64,000 bases of DNA from an uncultured Lachnospiraceae bacterium (GCA_910576535.1 CAJTKK010000007.1:62001-126000), one strand, 5' to 3'; counted from the first letter of the stretch, positions 42,048 through 51,450 are shown. Program-made: numbers and translations. The notes: generated by a model not told the origin, from the sequence alone.

Positions 42048-43268
42048 ATGCAAAGATATTTATTAAACGGACGGATTCTGACAATGGCGCCTAAAGAGAC
42101 GGAAAGCAATGAGGGAGAAAAGAGGCGGGAATATAAAAACGGCTTTATACGGATAGAGAAGGGAAAGATTGCACAGATAGGGGATATGGATGAACTAGGG
42201 CATATTCCCGTAAAGGATGGCAGGACAGATGTGATAGACGCAGAAGGAAGGCTGGTCATGCCGGGAATCATTGAGGCCCATTGCCATATGGGGATTACCG
42301 AGGAGAAAAAAGGGATGGAAGGGGATGACTGTAATGAAAACGTACAGCCGGTTACCCCATATCTTAGAGCGGTCGATGCGGTGAATACGATGGATGCAGC
42401 CTTTGATGATGCGGTCAGGGCTGGAATAACTTCAGCTATGATTGGCCCGGGAAGCTCCAATGTGGTAGGCGGGCAGTTTGTCTTTGTGAAAACAAAGGGA
42501 AGAAGGATTGACGATTTGATTGTCCTTGCCCCTGCCGCTATGAAAATAGCGTTCGGCGAAAACCCGAAAGTGAATTTTTCCGGCCAAGGAAAAATGCCCG
42601 TGACCCGTATGGCGATTGCGGGGATGCTGCGGGAAGAGCTTTTCAAGGCCAGGCAATACGTGGAAAAACGAAAAAAAGCCAAAAAGGAAGGGGAAGGATT
42701 TGAAAAGGATTTCCGGTATGAGTGCTGGGTTCCGGTATTTGAAAGAAAGATCCCGTTAAAAGCGCATGTCCACAGGGTGGACGATATTTTTACGGCAATC
42801 CGGATTGCAAAAGAATTTGGGCTGAAAATGACATTAGATCATTGCAGCGAAGGGCATTTGATTGCAGAAGAAATCTCAAAGGAGGGGTTTCCGGCAATTG
42901 TAGGCCCGGACTTGTCGAGCAGGAGTAAGATTGAAGTACAGAATGTAGCCTTTAAAACAGCAGGGATTTTGAGCGCGGCAGGGGTGAAAGTAGCTGTGAC
43001 TACAGACCACCCAGTATCCTTAATCCAGTCCCTGCCCATATGCGCAGGGCTGTGCGTAAAGTCGGGAATGGAGGAAGATGAGGCTTTAAGAGCTATCACG
43101 ATCCATGCCGCGCAGATATGCAATGTAGCGGACAGGGTAGGAAGTCTGGAAATAGGAAAGGATGCGGACATTGCTGTTTTTGACGGGAATCCTTTGCATT
43201 CGGCAACGGAAGTGTATTGTACCTTGATTAACGGGGAAATTGCATACCATAGGGAGAACGGGGTTTAA
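42048..43268 (+). CDS. Amidohydrolase, imidazolonepropionase-like
   Basis: The 406-residue protein is a metal-dependent amidohydrolase. It opens with YLLNGRILTMAP and contains the HxH pair in VMPGIIEAHCHMGITEE, further histidines in KAHVHR and LDHCSEGH, and the aspartate in TTDHPVSLIQSL. The ending is GSLEIGKDADIAVFDGNPL. Such enzymes hydrolyse cyclic amides or dipeptides; the substrate is not evident. The frame is open far upstream, but ATG 42048 follows AGAGGTGA and fits the domain start. It is unlike PyrC at 55.5 kb. The next gene, ddl, has its own promoter. Confidence 0.87.
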   Translation: MQRYLLNGRILTMAPKETESNEGEKRREYKNGFIRIEKGKIAQIGDMDELGHIPVKDGRTDVIDAEGRLVMPGIIEAHCHMGITEEKKGMEGDDCNENVQPVTPYLRAVDAVNTMDAAFDDAVRAGITSAMIGPGSSNVVGGQFVFVKTKGRRIDDLIVLAPAAMKIAFGENPKVNFSGQGKMPVTRMAIAGMLREELFKARQYVEKRKKAKKEGEGFEKDFRYECWVPVFERKIPLKAHVHRVDDIFTAIRIAKEFGLKMTLDHCSEGHLIAEEISKEGFPAIVGPDLSSRSKIEVQNVAFKTAGILSAAGVKVAVTTDHPVSLIQSLPICAGLCVKSGMEEDEALRAITIHAAQICNVADRVGSLEIGKDADIAVFDGNPLHSATEVYCTLINGEIAYHRENGV

Positions 43269-43401
43269 AAGCTTCTGCCCGCCTGGCTCCTATGCTTTGG
43301 GCAGATCATCGGTACAGGTTGATGGAAATGAAGGGCGGATATAGAAGGGAATATGTCTTGGTCTTTGGAGATTGCTTTCCATGTTTATACGGACTTTGGT
43401 A

Positions 43402-43430
43402 TTTACCTAATGGTATGTTGGGGGTATAAT
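43402..43430 (+). promoter_or_regulatory. Promoter of ddl-murF
   Basis: TTTACC (43402-43407) and TATAAT (43425-43430) are separated by exactly 17 bases, 49 bases before the ddl start. Upstream, a TCTGCCC/GGGCAGA hairpin (43274-43305) may end the amidohydrolase transcript. Confidence 0.7.
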
Positions 43431-43478
43431 TTGAATATCATTAACTGGTAAAGAAAGTGAAAGGATAAGGTAATAAAC

Positions 43479-44516
43479 ATGAAAGTCGTCGTTTTGACAG
43501 GGGGGATCAGCACGGAAAGGGATGTGTCCCTTAGCTCCGGGAAGATGATCTATGAAGCGGTAAAGAGAAACGGGCATCAGGCTGTTTTGTTGGATGTGTA
43601 TTTAGGATATACGGGGAAGGATGTAAAAGATATTTTTGAAAAAGAGGAAGACTGGGCAAAAGAAATCGGGTCGATCGGGTTAAGCAACCCGGATATCCAG
43701 GCGGTAAAGGCGATGAGGGAAGACGGGGGAAAAAATTTTTTCGGCCCTAACGTAATCCCGGTCTGTCAGGCGGCGGATGTGGTATTTTTGGCTCTTCATG
43801 GGGAAAATGGGGAAAACGGGAAGATTCAGGCTTGCTTTGACCTGATGGGCATTGTCTATACAGGAACAGATTATGTCAGTTCTGCCCTTTGCATGGATAA
43901 AGGGCTGGCAAAGGAGTTGCTTGACTATCATGGGATTCCCACGCCGAAAGGGTTTTGCCTGAAAAAGGGGGAAATCTTTGAAGGGACAGTGCCATTTCCC
44001 TGTGTAGTGAAATCCTGCTGCGGAGGTTCCAGCGTAGGGGTATGCATCGCAAAGAATGAGAAGGAATATGAAGAGGCTTTGGAAGAGGGATTCCGTTATG
44101 ATGATAAAGTAGTTATTGAACAATACATAAAGGGAAGGGAATTTTCCGTGGGGGTAATAGACGGTAAGGCATTGCCGGTAATTGAGATTGCCCCTGTCAG
44201 CGGTTTTTACGATTATAAAAATAAATATCAGGCAGGCAGTGCAGTAGAGACTTGCCCGGCTCTGCTTTCCGAAAGGAAAACGCGGGAGCTGCAGCATCTG
44301 GCAGTACGGGTATTTCAGGTTCTGCGCCTGAAAAATTATGCCCGGATGGACTTTATGATGAACGAGGAAGAAGAAATTTTCTGCTTAGAAGCCAATACCT
44401 TGCCAGGCATGACGCCTACATCCTTGCTTCCACAGGAGGCAAGAGCGGCAGGGATAGAGTTTGACCATCTTTGCGGGAGAATTATGGCATCCGCTTTAGG
44501 GGATGCTGATTTTTGA
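43479..44516 (+). CDS. ddl: D-alanine--D-alanine ligase
   Basis: The 345-residue ATP-grasp enzyme joins two D-alanines for the peptidoglycan stem. Seen are VVLTGGISTERDVSLSSGKM at the N-terminus, LALHGENGENGKIQ, VVKSCCGGSSVGV, FYDYKNKYQAGSA and the metal-binding ICLEANTLPGMTPTS-type segment (FCLEANTLPGMT). The omega-loop tyrosine in KYQAG points to D-Ala-D-Ala rather than D-Ala-D-Lac synthesis. murF follows 52 bases later, the natural partner because MurF adds the dipeptide made here. Confidence 0.95.
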   Translation: MKVVVLTGGISTERDVSLSSGKMIYEAVKRNGHQAVLLDVYLGYTGKDVKDIFEKEEDWAKEIGSIGLSNPDIQAVKAMREDGGKNFFGPNVIPVCQAADVVFLALHGENGENGKIQACFDLMGIVYTGTDYVSSALCMDKGLAKELLDYHGIPTPKGFCLKKGEIFEGTVPFPCVVKSCCGGSSVGVCIAKNEKEYEEALEEGFRYDDKVVIEQYIKGREFSVGVIDGKALPVIEIAPVSGFYDYKNKYQAGSAVETCPALLSERKTRELQHLAVRVFQVLRLKNYARMDFMMNEEEEIFCLEANTLPGMTPTSLLPQEARAAGIEFDHLCGRIMASALGDADF

Positions 44517-44568
44517 CGGGCAGAAATAAAATAGGTAAAAAGACCGGAGGCTGGAAAGGCAGAGAATC

Positions 44569-45963
44569 ATGAAGAATTTAACTTTGAAAAAGATAGCGGA
44601 GGCATGTAACGGCAGATTATATCATTATTGTCCGGAAAAAGACAAAGAGGTATCCGGGGTAGAGCTGGATTCACGGAAAGTGAAAGAGAATTTCCTTTTT
44701 ATTGCGGCAAAAGGGGAAAGGACGGACGGGCATAATTTTATTGGGGAAGTATTCTCAAAGGGGGCAGCAGGGGTTATATGCGAAAAGGAGCCGGAGGGGG
44801 AAAACGGGGTTTGTATTTTAGTAAAGGATTCCTTTCAGGCATTAAAGGACATAGCGAGTTTTTATAGGCAAGGGTTGGACATTACAATAGTCGGCATTAC
44901 CGGAAGCGTAGGAAAAACAAGCACGAAAGAATTCATTGCTTCCGTATTGGAGACAAAATATAGCGTATTAAAAACAGAGGGGAACTTTAATAATGAGATA
45001 GGGCTTCCCTTAACAGTCCTGAAAATCAGGGAGAACCATGAGGCAGCGGTGCTGGAAATGGGCATCAGTGATTTTGGGGAAATGCATAGGCTGAGCAGGA
45101 TAGCAAGGCCGGATATTTGTGTGCTGACCAATATTGGCCAATGCCATCTGGAGAATTTGAAATCCAGGGAGGGGATACTGAAAGCTAAGTCGGAAATCTT
45201 TGATTTCATGAAAGAGGATGGCACAGCCTGCTTAAACGGTGACGATGGTATGCTTAGAACGGTAAAGACAGTGAAAGGGAAAGCGCCGCTGACGTTTGGC
45301 ATGGCGGAGGATCATACAGTTTATGCGGATAGAATAGAAAAGAAAGGATTGTTCGGAAGCGAAGCGGATTTCCATGTAGGAGGGGAGGTTTTTCATGTGG
45401 GGATTCCTTTGCCGGGAGAGCATATGATTTACAATGCTTTGGCGGCTGCCTTGACAGGGAGCGTTATGAAACTGACAAAAGAGGAGATCATAGAGGGGAT
45501 AGAGTCGGTAAAGCCGGTGGGCGGCAGAAGCAATCTCATGAGGCTGGGGGATAAGACGGTGATAGATGACTGCTATAACGCCAACCCTGTCTCTATGTGC
45601 GCTGCCCTGGATCTGCTGTCTACTGCATTGACGCGGAAAGTGGCGGTTTTGGGGGACATGTTTGAACTAGGGGAAAAAGAAAAGGAAATGCATGATAAGG
45701 TAGGAGCTTATGCTGCCGGATTAGGGATAGATGTGATTATCTGCATTGGAAAGCTTGCGGGGAATATATATGAGGGAGCTTATAGAACTATGAAAGGGCA
45801 AGCTTCCGGGAAAGGGGAGATTTATTATTTCCCCAGCAAAGAGGAATTTATGGAAAAGCAGATGGTCATGATAAAGGAAGGGGACACTATTCTTGTAAAG
45901 GCTTCCCATGGCATGGAATTTGAAAAGATCATAGCGATGTTTACGGAAGAGGATACCGTATAA
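44569..45963 (+). CDS. murF: UDP-N-acetylmuramoyl-tripeptide--D-alanyl-D-alanine ligase
   Basis: The 464-residue Mur ligase adds D-Ala-D-Ala to the UDP-MurNAc-tripeptide. Its domains are an N-terminal UDP-binding part (VELDSRKVKENFLFIAAKGE), the central ATPase with P-loop GITGSVGKTSTKEF, EMGISDFGEMHRLSRIARPD and TNIGQCHLE, and a C-terminal domain with IDDCYNANPVSM and LGDMFELGEKEKEMH. Length is normal. It starts at ATG 44569 behind GGAGGCTGG at somewhat long range. It is cotranscribed with ddl, and the next gene follows after 18 bases. Confidence 0.96.
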   Translation: MKNLTLKKIAEACNGRLYHYCPEKDKEVSGVELDSRKVKENFLFIAAKGERTDGHNFIGEVFSKGAAGVICEKEPEGENGVCILVKDSFQALKDIASFYRQGLDITIVGITGSVGKTSTKEFIASVLETKYSVLKTEGNFNNEIGLPLTVLKIRENHEAAVLEMGISDFGEMHRLSRIARPDICVLTNIGQCHLENLKSREGILKAKSEIFDFMKEDGTACLNGDDGMLRTVKTVKGKAPLTFGMAEDHTVYADRIEKKGLFGSEADFHVGGEVFHVGIPLPGEHMIYNALAAALTGSVMKLTKEEIIEGIESVKPVGGRSNLMRLGDKTVIDDCYNANPVSMCAALDLLSTALTRKVAVLGDMFELGEKEKEMHDKVGAYAAGLGIDVIICIGKLAGNIYEGAYRTMKGQASGKGEIYYFPSKEEFMEKQMVMIKEGDTILVKASHGMEFEKIIAMFTEEDTV

Positions 45964-45981
45964 GAACCAGCAGGAGTAAAA

Positions 45982-47562
45982 ATGGAAGATACAATGAGAA
46001 AAAAGCGGCATGAAGGACAAGAAACTTTTCTGGGGAAAGCAAGAGCCTGGACAGCGGGTTTATACTTGATACTTATGCTTGGCTTATATCCTTTGTTCCA
46101 GGTGAACGGATATTTGGATCTGGTATATAAAAAATGGGCAATGTTTTTATGCGCTACAGCCGTTGCAGTAGCGGTGAGTTTCATATGTTATCTGCTTGAG
46201 CGGGCAGCGCGGATCAAGCATAAGAGGAAAGCGGTATGGCTTCCTGTGGACTGGTTTGTGGCGGGGTATTTTGTTTGCGCAGTGATTTCATATGTTGGCG
46301 CGGCGGACAAGGGATCGGCATTGTGGGGAGTGGATACATGGTATACGGGCTTTGCGGCGCAAGCGCTGTTTGCCGGAATTTATTTTATGATTTCCACAGG
46401 GTATGTACGGGTGCCTTTTCTGGACATTCTGGGGGCAGCGGCGGGTACGGCGGTAGCTGCAATGATTCTTTTGCAGCGTTTTGGCGTGGATGTATTCCAT
46501 TTTTACCGCGGATTTGGGGAGGATGTGAAATTAAACTTTGTAGCCACGCTTGGCCAGGTAACATGGACTTCCAGTTATATAAGTATTTTGCTGATAGCCG
46601 GTATAGGGTTCTATTTTGCCGGATCGTGCGGGAAAAGGAGAATTTTATGGGGGATATGCATTGGTATCGGGTTTGCGGCTGAGATTGTATTAAACTGTGA
46701 CAGCGGGATAATTGCTTTGGCTGTTGCATTTCTGATCATGATATGGCTGGCGGTGGGAGACCGTGAGAGGACAATGCGTCTAATGGAAATCTGGATGATT
46801 GCGCTGTTTTCGGCGGCAGTGACCGGCCTGGGAGAGCGGGTGTTTCAGGAACAGATGGTACCGATAGATGCTGTTTATCTGAAGGCAGCCCAAAGCATGG
46901 CCTTGTATCCGGTTTTGGCGGTTACTGCTTTCCTGTATTGGCTGGTGAAAACGGATAAAATACATATAGGAGGGAAAAGAAGGGGAGTTTTGCTGGCCAG
47001 GGGATGCTATTTTGCCGCGATAGGGCTTGGGGTATTGGCGGTTGTTTTGCTGTTTATTTTGCACGGAAAAGGATATTTTAACGGTTCCCCGACAGAGAAT
47101 TATTTCCGGTTTACGGTATGGTGGGGGAACAGCCGGGGATTTATATGGCAGACGGGGGCTGCCGTATTCGGGGATTTTGGCTTATGGAGGAAACTATTTG
47201 GCTGCGGGCCGGACGGTTTTACCCCTTATGCTTATCATCTGATGGGAGATGCCATTAATGAGTTCTGGCATAACCAGATTGTGCCGAATGTGCATAATGA
47301 GTGGTTTAATGCGGTGATTAATTACGGGATGATAGGAGGAGCCGCTTATTTGGGCATTTTCATTTCTTCTGCCTGGGAATGTATGAAACGGGCATGGGGA
47401 ATGGAGAGGGAGGAACAGGCCGTTGTATTTGGCTGCGGGCTGGCAGCCGCAGGCTACATCGCCCATAATGTGCTTTGCTACCAGCAGATTATCGGAACGC
47501 CCCTTATATTTATTTTAACTGGAATTGGTGTGGCGAAGATACGGCGCTTTTGCCGGGAGTAA
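45982..47562 (+). CDS. O-antigen ligase/polymerase-like membrane protein
   Basis: The 526-residue protein has about ten to twelve membrane segments, for example YLILMLGLYPLFQVNG, FLCATAVAVAVSFICYLL and AAIGLGVLAVVLLFIL. A large loop near residues 365-450 contains RGFIWQTGAAVFGDF, GCGPDGFTPYAY and VPNVHNEWFNAVINYG. The HNEWFNAVINYG segment is the signature of the O-antigen ligase/polymerase (WaaL/Wzy-like) superfamily. In a Gram-positive cell it probably handles a wall or surface glycopolymer, but no glycosyltransferase is nearby. It starts 18 bases after murF, behind AGGAG, so the two are likely co-expressed. Confidence 0.82.
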   Translation: MEDTMRKKRHEGQETFLGKARAWTAGLYLILMLGLYPLFQVNGYLDLVYKKWAMFLCATAVAVAVSFICYLLERAARIKHKRKAVWLPVDWFVAGYFVCAVISYVGAADKGSALWGVDTWYTGFAAQALFAGIYFMISTGYVRVPFLDILGAAAGTAVAAMILLQRFGVDVFHFYRGFGEDVKLNFVATLGQVTWTSSYISILLIAGIGFYFAGSCGKRRILWGICIGIGFAAEIVLNCDSGIIALAVAFLIMIWLAVGDRERTMRLMEIWMIALFSAAVTGLGERVFQEQMVPIDAVYLKAAQSMALYPVLAVTAFLYWLVKTDKIHIGGKRRGVLLARGCYFAAIGLGVLAVVLLFILHGKGYFNGSPTENYFRFTVWWGNSRGFIWQTGAAVFGDFGLWRKLFGCGPDGFTPYAYHLMGDAINEFWHNQIVPNVHNEWFNAVINYGMIGGAAYLGIFISSAWECMKRAWGMEREEQAVVFGCGLAAAGYIAHNVLCYQQIIGTPLIFILTGIGVAKIRRFCRE

Positions 47563-47619
47563 GATCGTTTAATTTATAGTCGCTGTTTAACATGGGGAGA
47601 GGAAGCTGAAAGAATAAAA

Positions 47620-47676
47620 ATGGAACGGTTATTCCGGCAGATGATTGGACTGTTAGAATGACGGTTCCATTTTTTA
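47620..47676. terminator. Bidirectional terminator between the ligase-like gene and the GntR pair
   Basis: ATGGAACGGTTATTC (47620-47634) pairs with GAATGACGGTTCCAT (47656-47670) with one mismatch and one G-U pair. AAAAA precedes and TTTTTT follows, so it suits convergent genes. Confidence 0.85.
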
Positions 47677-48393
47677 TCAAGAAATTCCCGCTGCATTTTT
47701 CAGGTCAATTTCCGTAACCAGATTGACGCGCGTACCGACACAGATGGAAAGGCAGACGCCGATTGTCTGGTTCCGGTAATGGACAAAGTTGCTGATCAAT
47801 AACAGCGTATCGGGGCGGTTCAGTTTTAGAAGCGCAAGGATGGGGGCTTCAATATATCCGGCATCTATCACACGGATAGACTGGGTAACGGTCAAATCTT
47901 CCGGTATTGTATCCATTTCAAAAAGGTAGGGAATGAAAGCCAAAGATAAAGGTTCCTGGAACGTATAAGTGATGCTGATGGGAATATCCCCTACATACTC
48001 CAGGTGTTTCCGGGTATTGCTTTTTTCCATTTTAATAGGGCCAAGTATATTATTGACAATATTCTGGATCCGTTCCGGGGTCATGCTGACAGGGACGACC
48101 CGGTATCCCGACAATATCAGGCGGTTATCTTTATAGGGAAAGCAGTAATAAAGCAGTTCCCGGTCTATTTTCGGCGGGCAGATATAATACCCGCTGTTTT
48201 TTCTGTTTTCAATTATGCCATCGCTGACTAGCAGTTCTAGCCCATGGCGGAGCGTACCCCGTGTAATGTTAAGCTCTGCGGCAAAGGTTCTTTCCGCAGG
48301 AAGTTTATCGCCTGGATGGAGATGGTTGACTGCGATATATTCTCTTATATATTCCTCCACTTCCAGGCTAAGCTGGTTAAAAACTTTTGGCAT
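47677..48393 (-). CDS. GntR/UTRA transcriptional regulator (second of a tandem pair)
   Basis: The 238-residue regulator has a GntR winged helix at residues 8-72 (VEEYIREYIAVNHLHPGDKL, PAERTFAAELNITRGTLRHGLE). The UTRA ligand-binding domain spans about residues 80-238 (SNFVHYRNQTIGVCLSICVG, TRVNLVTEIDLKNA). UTRA domains bind small sugar-phosphate or amine ligands. It is transcribed right after another GntR/UTRA gene, with a 14-base gap, and both are divergent from the deglycase-PTS operon. Its start follows a GGGGGA site on the reverse strand. Confidence 0.9.
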   Translation of the reverse strand: MPKVFNQLSLEVEEYIREYIAVNHLHPGDKLPAERTFAAELNITRGTLRHGLELLVSDGIIENRKNSGYYICPPKIDRELLYYCFPYKDNRLILSGYRVVPVSMTPERIQNIVNNILGPIKMEKSNTRKHLEYVGDIPISITYTFQEPLSLAFIPYLFEMDTIPEDLTVTQSIRVIDAGYIEAPILALLKLNRPDTLLLISNFVHYRNQTIGVCLSICVGTRVNLVTEIDLKNAAGIS

Positions 48394-48407
48394 GGCAAAT
48401 TCCCCCT

Positions 48408-49157
48408 TTATGTAATGAGCTGGGAAGTCAGGTTAAAGATTCCGTTTTTAATGATCCCGTCGGTATAATATTTGGAGAACGCCGGGGCGACAATGACTTC
48501 CGTGTATTCTGCAACTTGCTGTGCTTTTGTATAAGAAGTTATTTTAATATTGATAATAGGAGTATTCTCTTCCCGGTTCAGCAATTTGGCATAGGCTCCA
48601 TGTATTCTCGTGGAAGAAAAAATATGTTCTATATTCTGGATGGATATCCCGTTTATGGCAAACATATCGTAAAGGGAGTATACCTGAAAATCAATATTTT
48701 CGATATGCTTTATGCTGTGGTAGGGAATGGTTGTATTCTCAATAGAAATAGGAAGGTCATTGCCCAGGCGCAGACGTATGATCTGGAACATTTCCGTGTC
48801 TTCCTCCATATGAAAAATACTCGAGTATTTGAATTTTGCTTTTCTTGTCAGGGTAGTCAGAACCTTGGAAGAGGGTTTGAAACCGGCCTCTTTTAATAGT
48901 TCACTCATCCCTTTGAAATGGACTGCGGTATCGTCAATATCTGTTTTCGTTACATAAGTACCCTTTCCGTGGACGCGTTTGAGCATACTTTCTTCTATAA
49001 GAGAATCAACGGCGGAACGGATCAGGTTCCGGCTTACATGGAATTGCAGGGCAAGTTCCCGTTCCGAGGGAATCGCAGAGCCGTAAGGATAGGACTTATC
49101 CTGGATTTTTTGCCTTATCAGATTCGTAATTTCCAATGTTTTTCCTTCGATATCCAT
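48408..49157 (-). CDS. GntR/UTRA transcriptional regulator (first of a tandem pair)
   Basis: The 249-residue protein has a GntR winged helix (about residues 5-70, IPSERELALQFHVSRNLIRS, VHGKGTYVTKTD). A UTRA domain follows at about residues 85-245 (FQIIRLRLGNDLPISIENTT, YTKAQQVAEYTEVIVAPAFS). ATG 49157 is chosen because AAGGGG precedes it on the reverse strand; an in-frame TTG at 49178 is less likely. FrlR-type UTRA repressors control fructoselysine genes in Bacillus. Its position divergent from an FrlB-like gene supports control of that operon, with the phosphorylated substrate as the expected inducer (inference). Confidence 0.9.
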   Translation of the reverse strand: MDIEGKTLEITNLIRQKIQDKSYPYGSAIPSERELALQFHVSRNLIRSAVDSLIEESMLKRVHGKGTYVTKTDIDDTAVHFKGMSELLKEAGFKPSSKVLTTLTRKAKFKYSSIFHMEEDTEMFQIIRLRLGNDLPISIENTTIPYHSIKHIENIDFQVYSLYDMFAINGISIQNIEHIFSSTRIHGAYAKLLNREENTPIINIKITSYTKAQQVAEYTEVIVAPAFSKYYTDGIIKNGIFNLTSQLIT

Positions 49158-49273
49158 GGAATACCCCTTTCTTGCCAATGTATTCCCGCATACAGCCTAG
49201 AAAGGCCGATGCTGGGGACACCGGTCACAAAATATTATAGCAGAAGAAAAAAGGAAAGAAAAGCATTAAAAAG

Positions 49274-49419
49274 TGGTATCGCAAAAACATAATAAAAATC
49301 AATAATGGTTATTTTAAAACAATAAAGATATTAAATTGGTATATTAAAAACAAAAAGAGATTGACAAAAGAAATGGTATGTGGTATTTTATAATTACAAG
49401 GTGGTTGGAACAATGGTAC
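49274..49419 (+). promoter_or_regulatory. Promoter of the deglycase-PTS operon with repeated TGGTAT motifs
   Basis: TTGACA (49361-49366) and TATTTT (49384-49389) are 17 bases apart. TGGTAT occurs at 49274, 49337, 49374 and 49381, with TGGTAC at 49414; two copies lie inside the spacer and -10 region. Several are followed by A/T tracts. Such motifs resemble half-sites of GntR/UTRA repressors, so they are candidate operators for the adjacent regulators. Nothing else is seen in the 342-base divergent gap. Confidence 0.55.
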
Positions 49420-49499
49420 ATAAAAACTATCTTATGCGCGCAAAATGGGAACGGAAAATGATAATGAAAAATTTTGATTGATTGTGGGAGGAAAAGCAG

Positions 49500-50513
49500 A
49501 TGTATGGATTTGAAAACGAAACTTTTTTAAACGTGCTTCACGGAGCAGTGGCTAATATTGAAGTGATTGAAAAAGCGCTTGACCAGGCAGCGGAAAGAGG
49601 ATATGAAAATGTGTTTCTGATCGGCACCGGCGGGACTTACTCCATGCTCAGTCCGCTTTCTTATATGTTAAAGACGAACAGTACCATAGAGTGGTATTAT
49701 GATATTGCGGCGGAGTTTGTGAAGGCAAGACCGAAAAAACTGACGGAAAAATCCTTGATGATCACCGCTTCCTTATCGGGGGATACGAAAGAAACGGTGG
49801 CGGCGGCGGAATATGCGGTCAGCGCCGGCGCGCAGGTGATTGCTTTCGTAGGAAGCGAAGACAGCCCGCTGGGAAAAGCAGCGACTTATCCGATTGCAAA
49901 TGCGGCATCGAACGACAATCTGGTGGAAGAGATCCATATACAGTTATTTGCTCTGGGCGCTATGCTGATGAAGCGGAACGGGGATTTTGAAGAGTGCGAT
50001 AGATTTCTGGAAAACCTGAAGAGGATGCCGGAGGTTCTTCTGAAAGTAAGGGAACAGAACGATGAGCGGGCGCTGGCCTTTGCGGAAAAGCATAAAGACA
50101 CGAAGTTCCATATGTTCGTAGGAGCGGGCAATACGTGGGGCGAGACTTATTGTTTTGCTATGTGCGTGCTGGAGGAAATGCAGTGGATTGCTACGAAATC
50201 AATCCATGCGGCGGAGTTTTTCCATGGGACAGTGGAAATGACGGAAAAGGATATGAGTTTTGTGCTGGTCAAAGGGGAAGATGAAACAAGACCCCTTGTG
50301 GACAGGGTAGAAAATTTCGTGAAACAGCATTCGGAATGCGTAGAAGTGTTTGACACAAAAGATTACGCGCTGGAAGGCATTGACGAAGACATGAGGAAAT
50401 TTGTTGCGCCGATGGTGACATCCACCCAGTTAGAGAGGGTAAGCGCCCATTTCGAGCATGTCAGAAACCACAGTCTGGACATCAGGAGATATTATAGGAC
50501 AGTGGAATATTAA
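49500..50513 (+). CDS. SIS-domain 6-phospho-Amadori deglycase (FrlB/GfrF family)
   Basis: The 337-residue protein has two SIS sugar-isomerase domains (VFLIGTGGTYSMLSPLSYML near residue 38; FVGAGNTWGETYCFAMCVLEE near residue 206). It ends LDIRRYYRTVEY, very like the FrlB C-terminus. E226 (LEEMQW) and H242 (AEFFHG) keep the 16-residue spacing that I recall for the catalytic pair E224/H240 of Salmonella FrlB. Such enzymes split fructoselysine-6-phosphate or glucoselysine-6-phosphate into glucose-6-phosphate and lysine. A mannose-family PTS follows, as in the Salmonella glucoselysine (gfr) operon. Exact substrate is open. ATG 49500 follows GGGAGGA; the operon runs to 53673. Confidence 0.87.
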   Translation: MYGFENETFLNVLHGAVANIEVIEKALDQAAERGYENVFLIGTGGTYSMLSPLSYMLKTNSTIEWYYDIAAEFVKARPKKLTEKSLMITASLSGDTKETVAAAEYAVSAGAQVIAFVGSEDSPLGKAATYPIANAASNDNLVEEIHIQLFALGAMLMKRNGDFEECDRFLENLKRMPEVLLKVREQNDERALAFAEKHKDTKFHMFVGAGNTWGETYCFAMCVLEEMQWIATKSIHAAEFFHGTVEMTEKDMSFVLVKGEDETRPLVDRVENFVKQHSECVEVFDTKDYALEGIDEDMRKFVAPMVTSTQLERVSAHFEHVRNHSLDIRRYYRTVEY

Positions 50514-50533
50514 AACAGGACGGGGGTATTGGG

Positions 50534-50962
50534 ATGAGAAGGCTGCTGGCGGCGACCCATGGGAGGTTTGCGGAAGGAATCGGGGAAACCCTGAGATTAA
50601 TTCTCGGGGCTTCCCAGCCATTGGAACTATTGAATGCGTATACGGTACCGGATTTTGATATGGCAAAAACAGCAAAAGAATACGTCTCCGCTCTTGGGGA
50701 AGGGGACGAACTGATTGTGGCTACAGATGTGTTCGGAGGAAGCGTAGCGAATGCTTTTGCGGAATATACAGCCAGCGGGCGGGTGCATGTTGTGACGGGA
50801 TTAAACCTTCCGCTGCTGATCCTATTGGTATCCATGCTGGATTCGGAAGATCCTACGGAAGAGATGATAGAAAATGCCATAGAGGAAGCAAAGGAAGGCA
50901 TCGTTTACGTGAACAGGGTCATAGAGGAAACAATGCGGGAAGAAGAGGAGGATGATTTCTGA
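50534..50962 (+). CDS. PTS mannose-family EIIA component
   Basis: The 142-residue protein opens MRRLLAATHGRFAEG, with H9 the expected phosphorylated histidine. DELIVATDVFGGSVANAFAE and TGLNLPLLILLV are typical of the EIIA-Man fold. It takes phosphate from HPr and passes it to EIIB encoded by the next gene; the stop codon overlaps the next start by one base. The start follows GGGGGTATTGGG with a weak site. Confidence 0.92.
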   Translation: MRRLLAATHGRFAEGIGETLRLILGASQPLELLNAYTVPDFDMAKTAKEYVSALGEGDELIVATDVFGGSVANAFAEYTASGRVHVVTGLNLPLLILLVSMLDSEDPTEEMIENAIEEAKEGIVYVNRVIEETMREEEEDDF

Positions 50963-51432
50963 TGATTAAAATGTTGAGGCTGGATGAAAGACTGATTCAT
51001 GGGCAGGTTGCATTTGCATGGACGAATTCCCTGGGGGCGGACTGTATTTTTGTCATTAACGATGATGTGGCGGAAAATAAACTCCGTATGACATCCTTGA
51101 AGCTGGCGGCGCCGGGGGGAGTGAAGTTTGTGGCGAAATCGGTGGATGCGGCCATAGAGCTTTTGAATGGAAACAAGACGGATAAATATAAATTATTTCT
51201 GATCGTAGATAATACGGCGGACGCTTTGCGTCTGGTCAAAGAAGTAAAAGGCGTGAACCACGTGAATTTGGGAAATATGAAAGTAAAAGAGGGGACAAGG
51301 GCGTTGACTCCGTCTATAGCCGTTACGGAAACAGATATGGAAAATATCAGGGAAATGCTTGCCGAAGGGGCGGAAGTGGAGTGCAGGGCGGTGCCTACCG
51401 ATAAAAAGATAATGGTGGAAACGCTGATTTAG
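50962..51432 (+). CDS. PTS mannose-family EIIB component
   Basis: The 156-residue protein starts MIKMLRLDERLIHGQVAFAW; H13 is the phosphorylation site that hands phosphate to the sugar. FVINDDVAENKLRM and VNLGNMKVKEGTRAL are family-typical. It overlaps the EIIA stop (TGATG) behind AGGAGGATG, so EIIA and EIIB are translationally coupled. Confidence 0.95.
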   Translation: MIKMLRLDERLIHGQVAFAWTNSLGADCIFVINDDVAENKLRMTSLKLAAPGGVKFVAKSVDAAIELLNGNKTDKYKLFLIVDNTADALRLVKEVKGVNHVNLGNMKVKEGTRALTPSIAVTETDMENIREMLAEGAEVECRAVPTDKKIMVETLI

Positions 51433-51450
51433 GGAGAGAGGAGAACGGTT

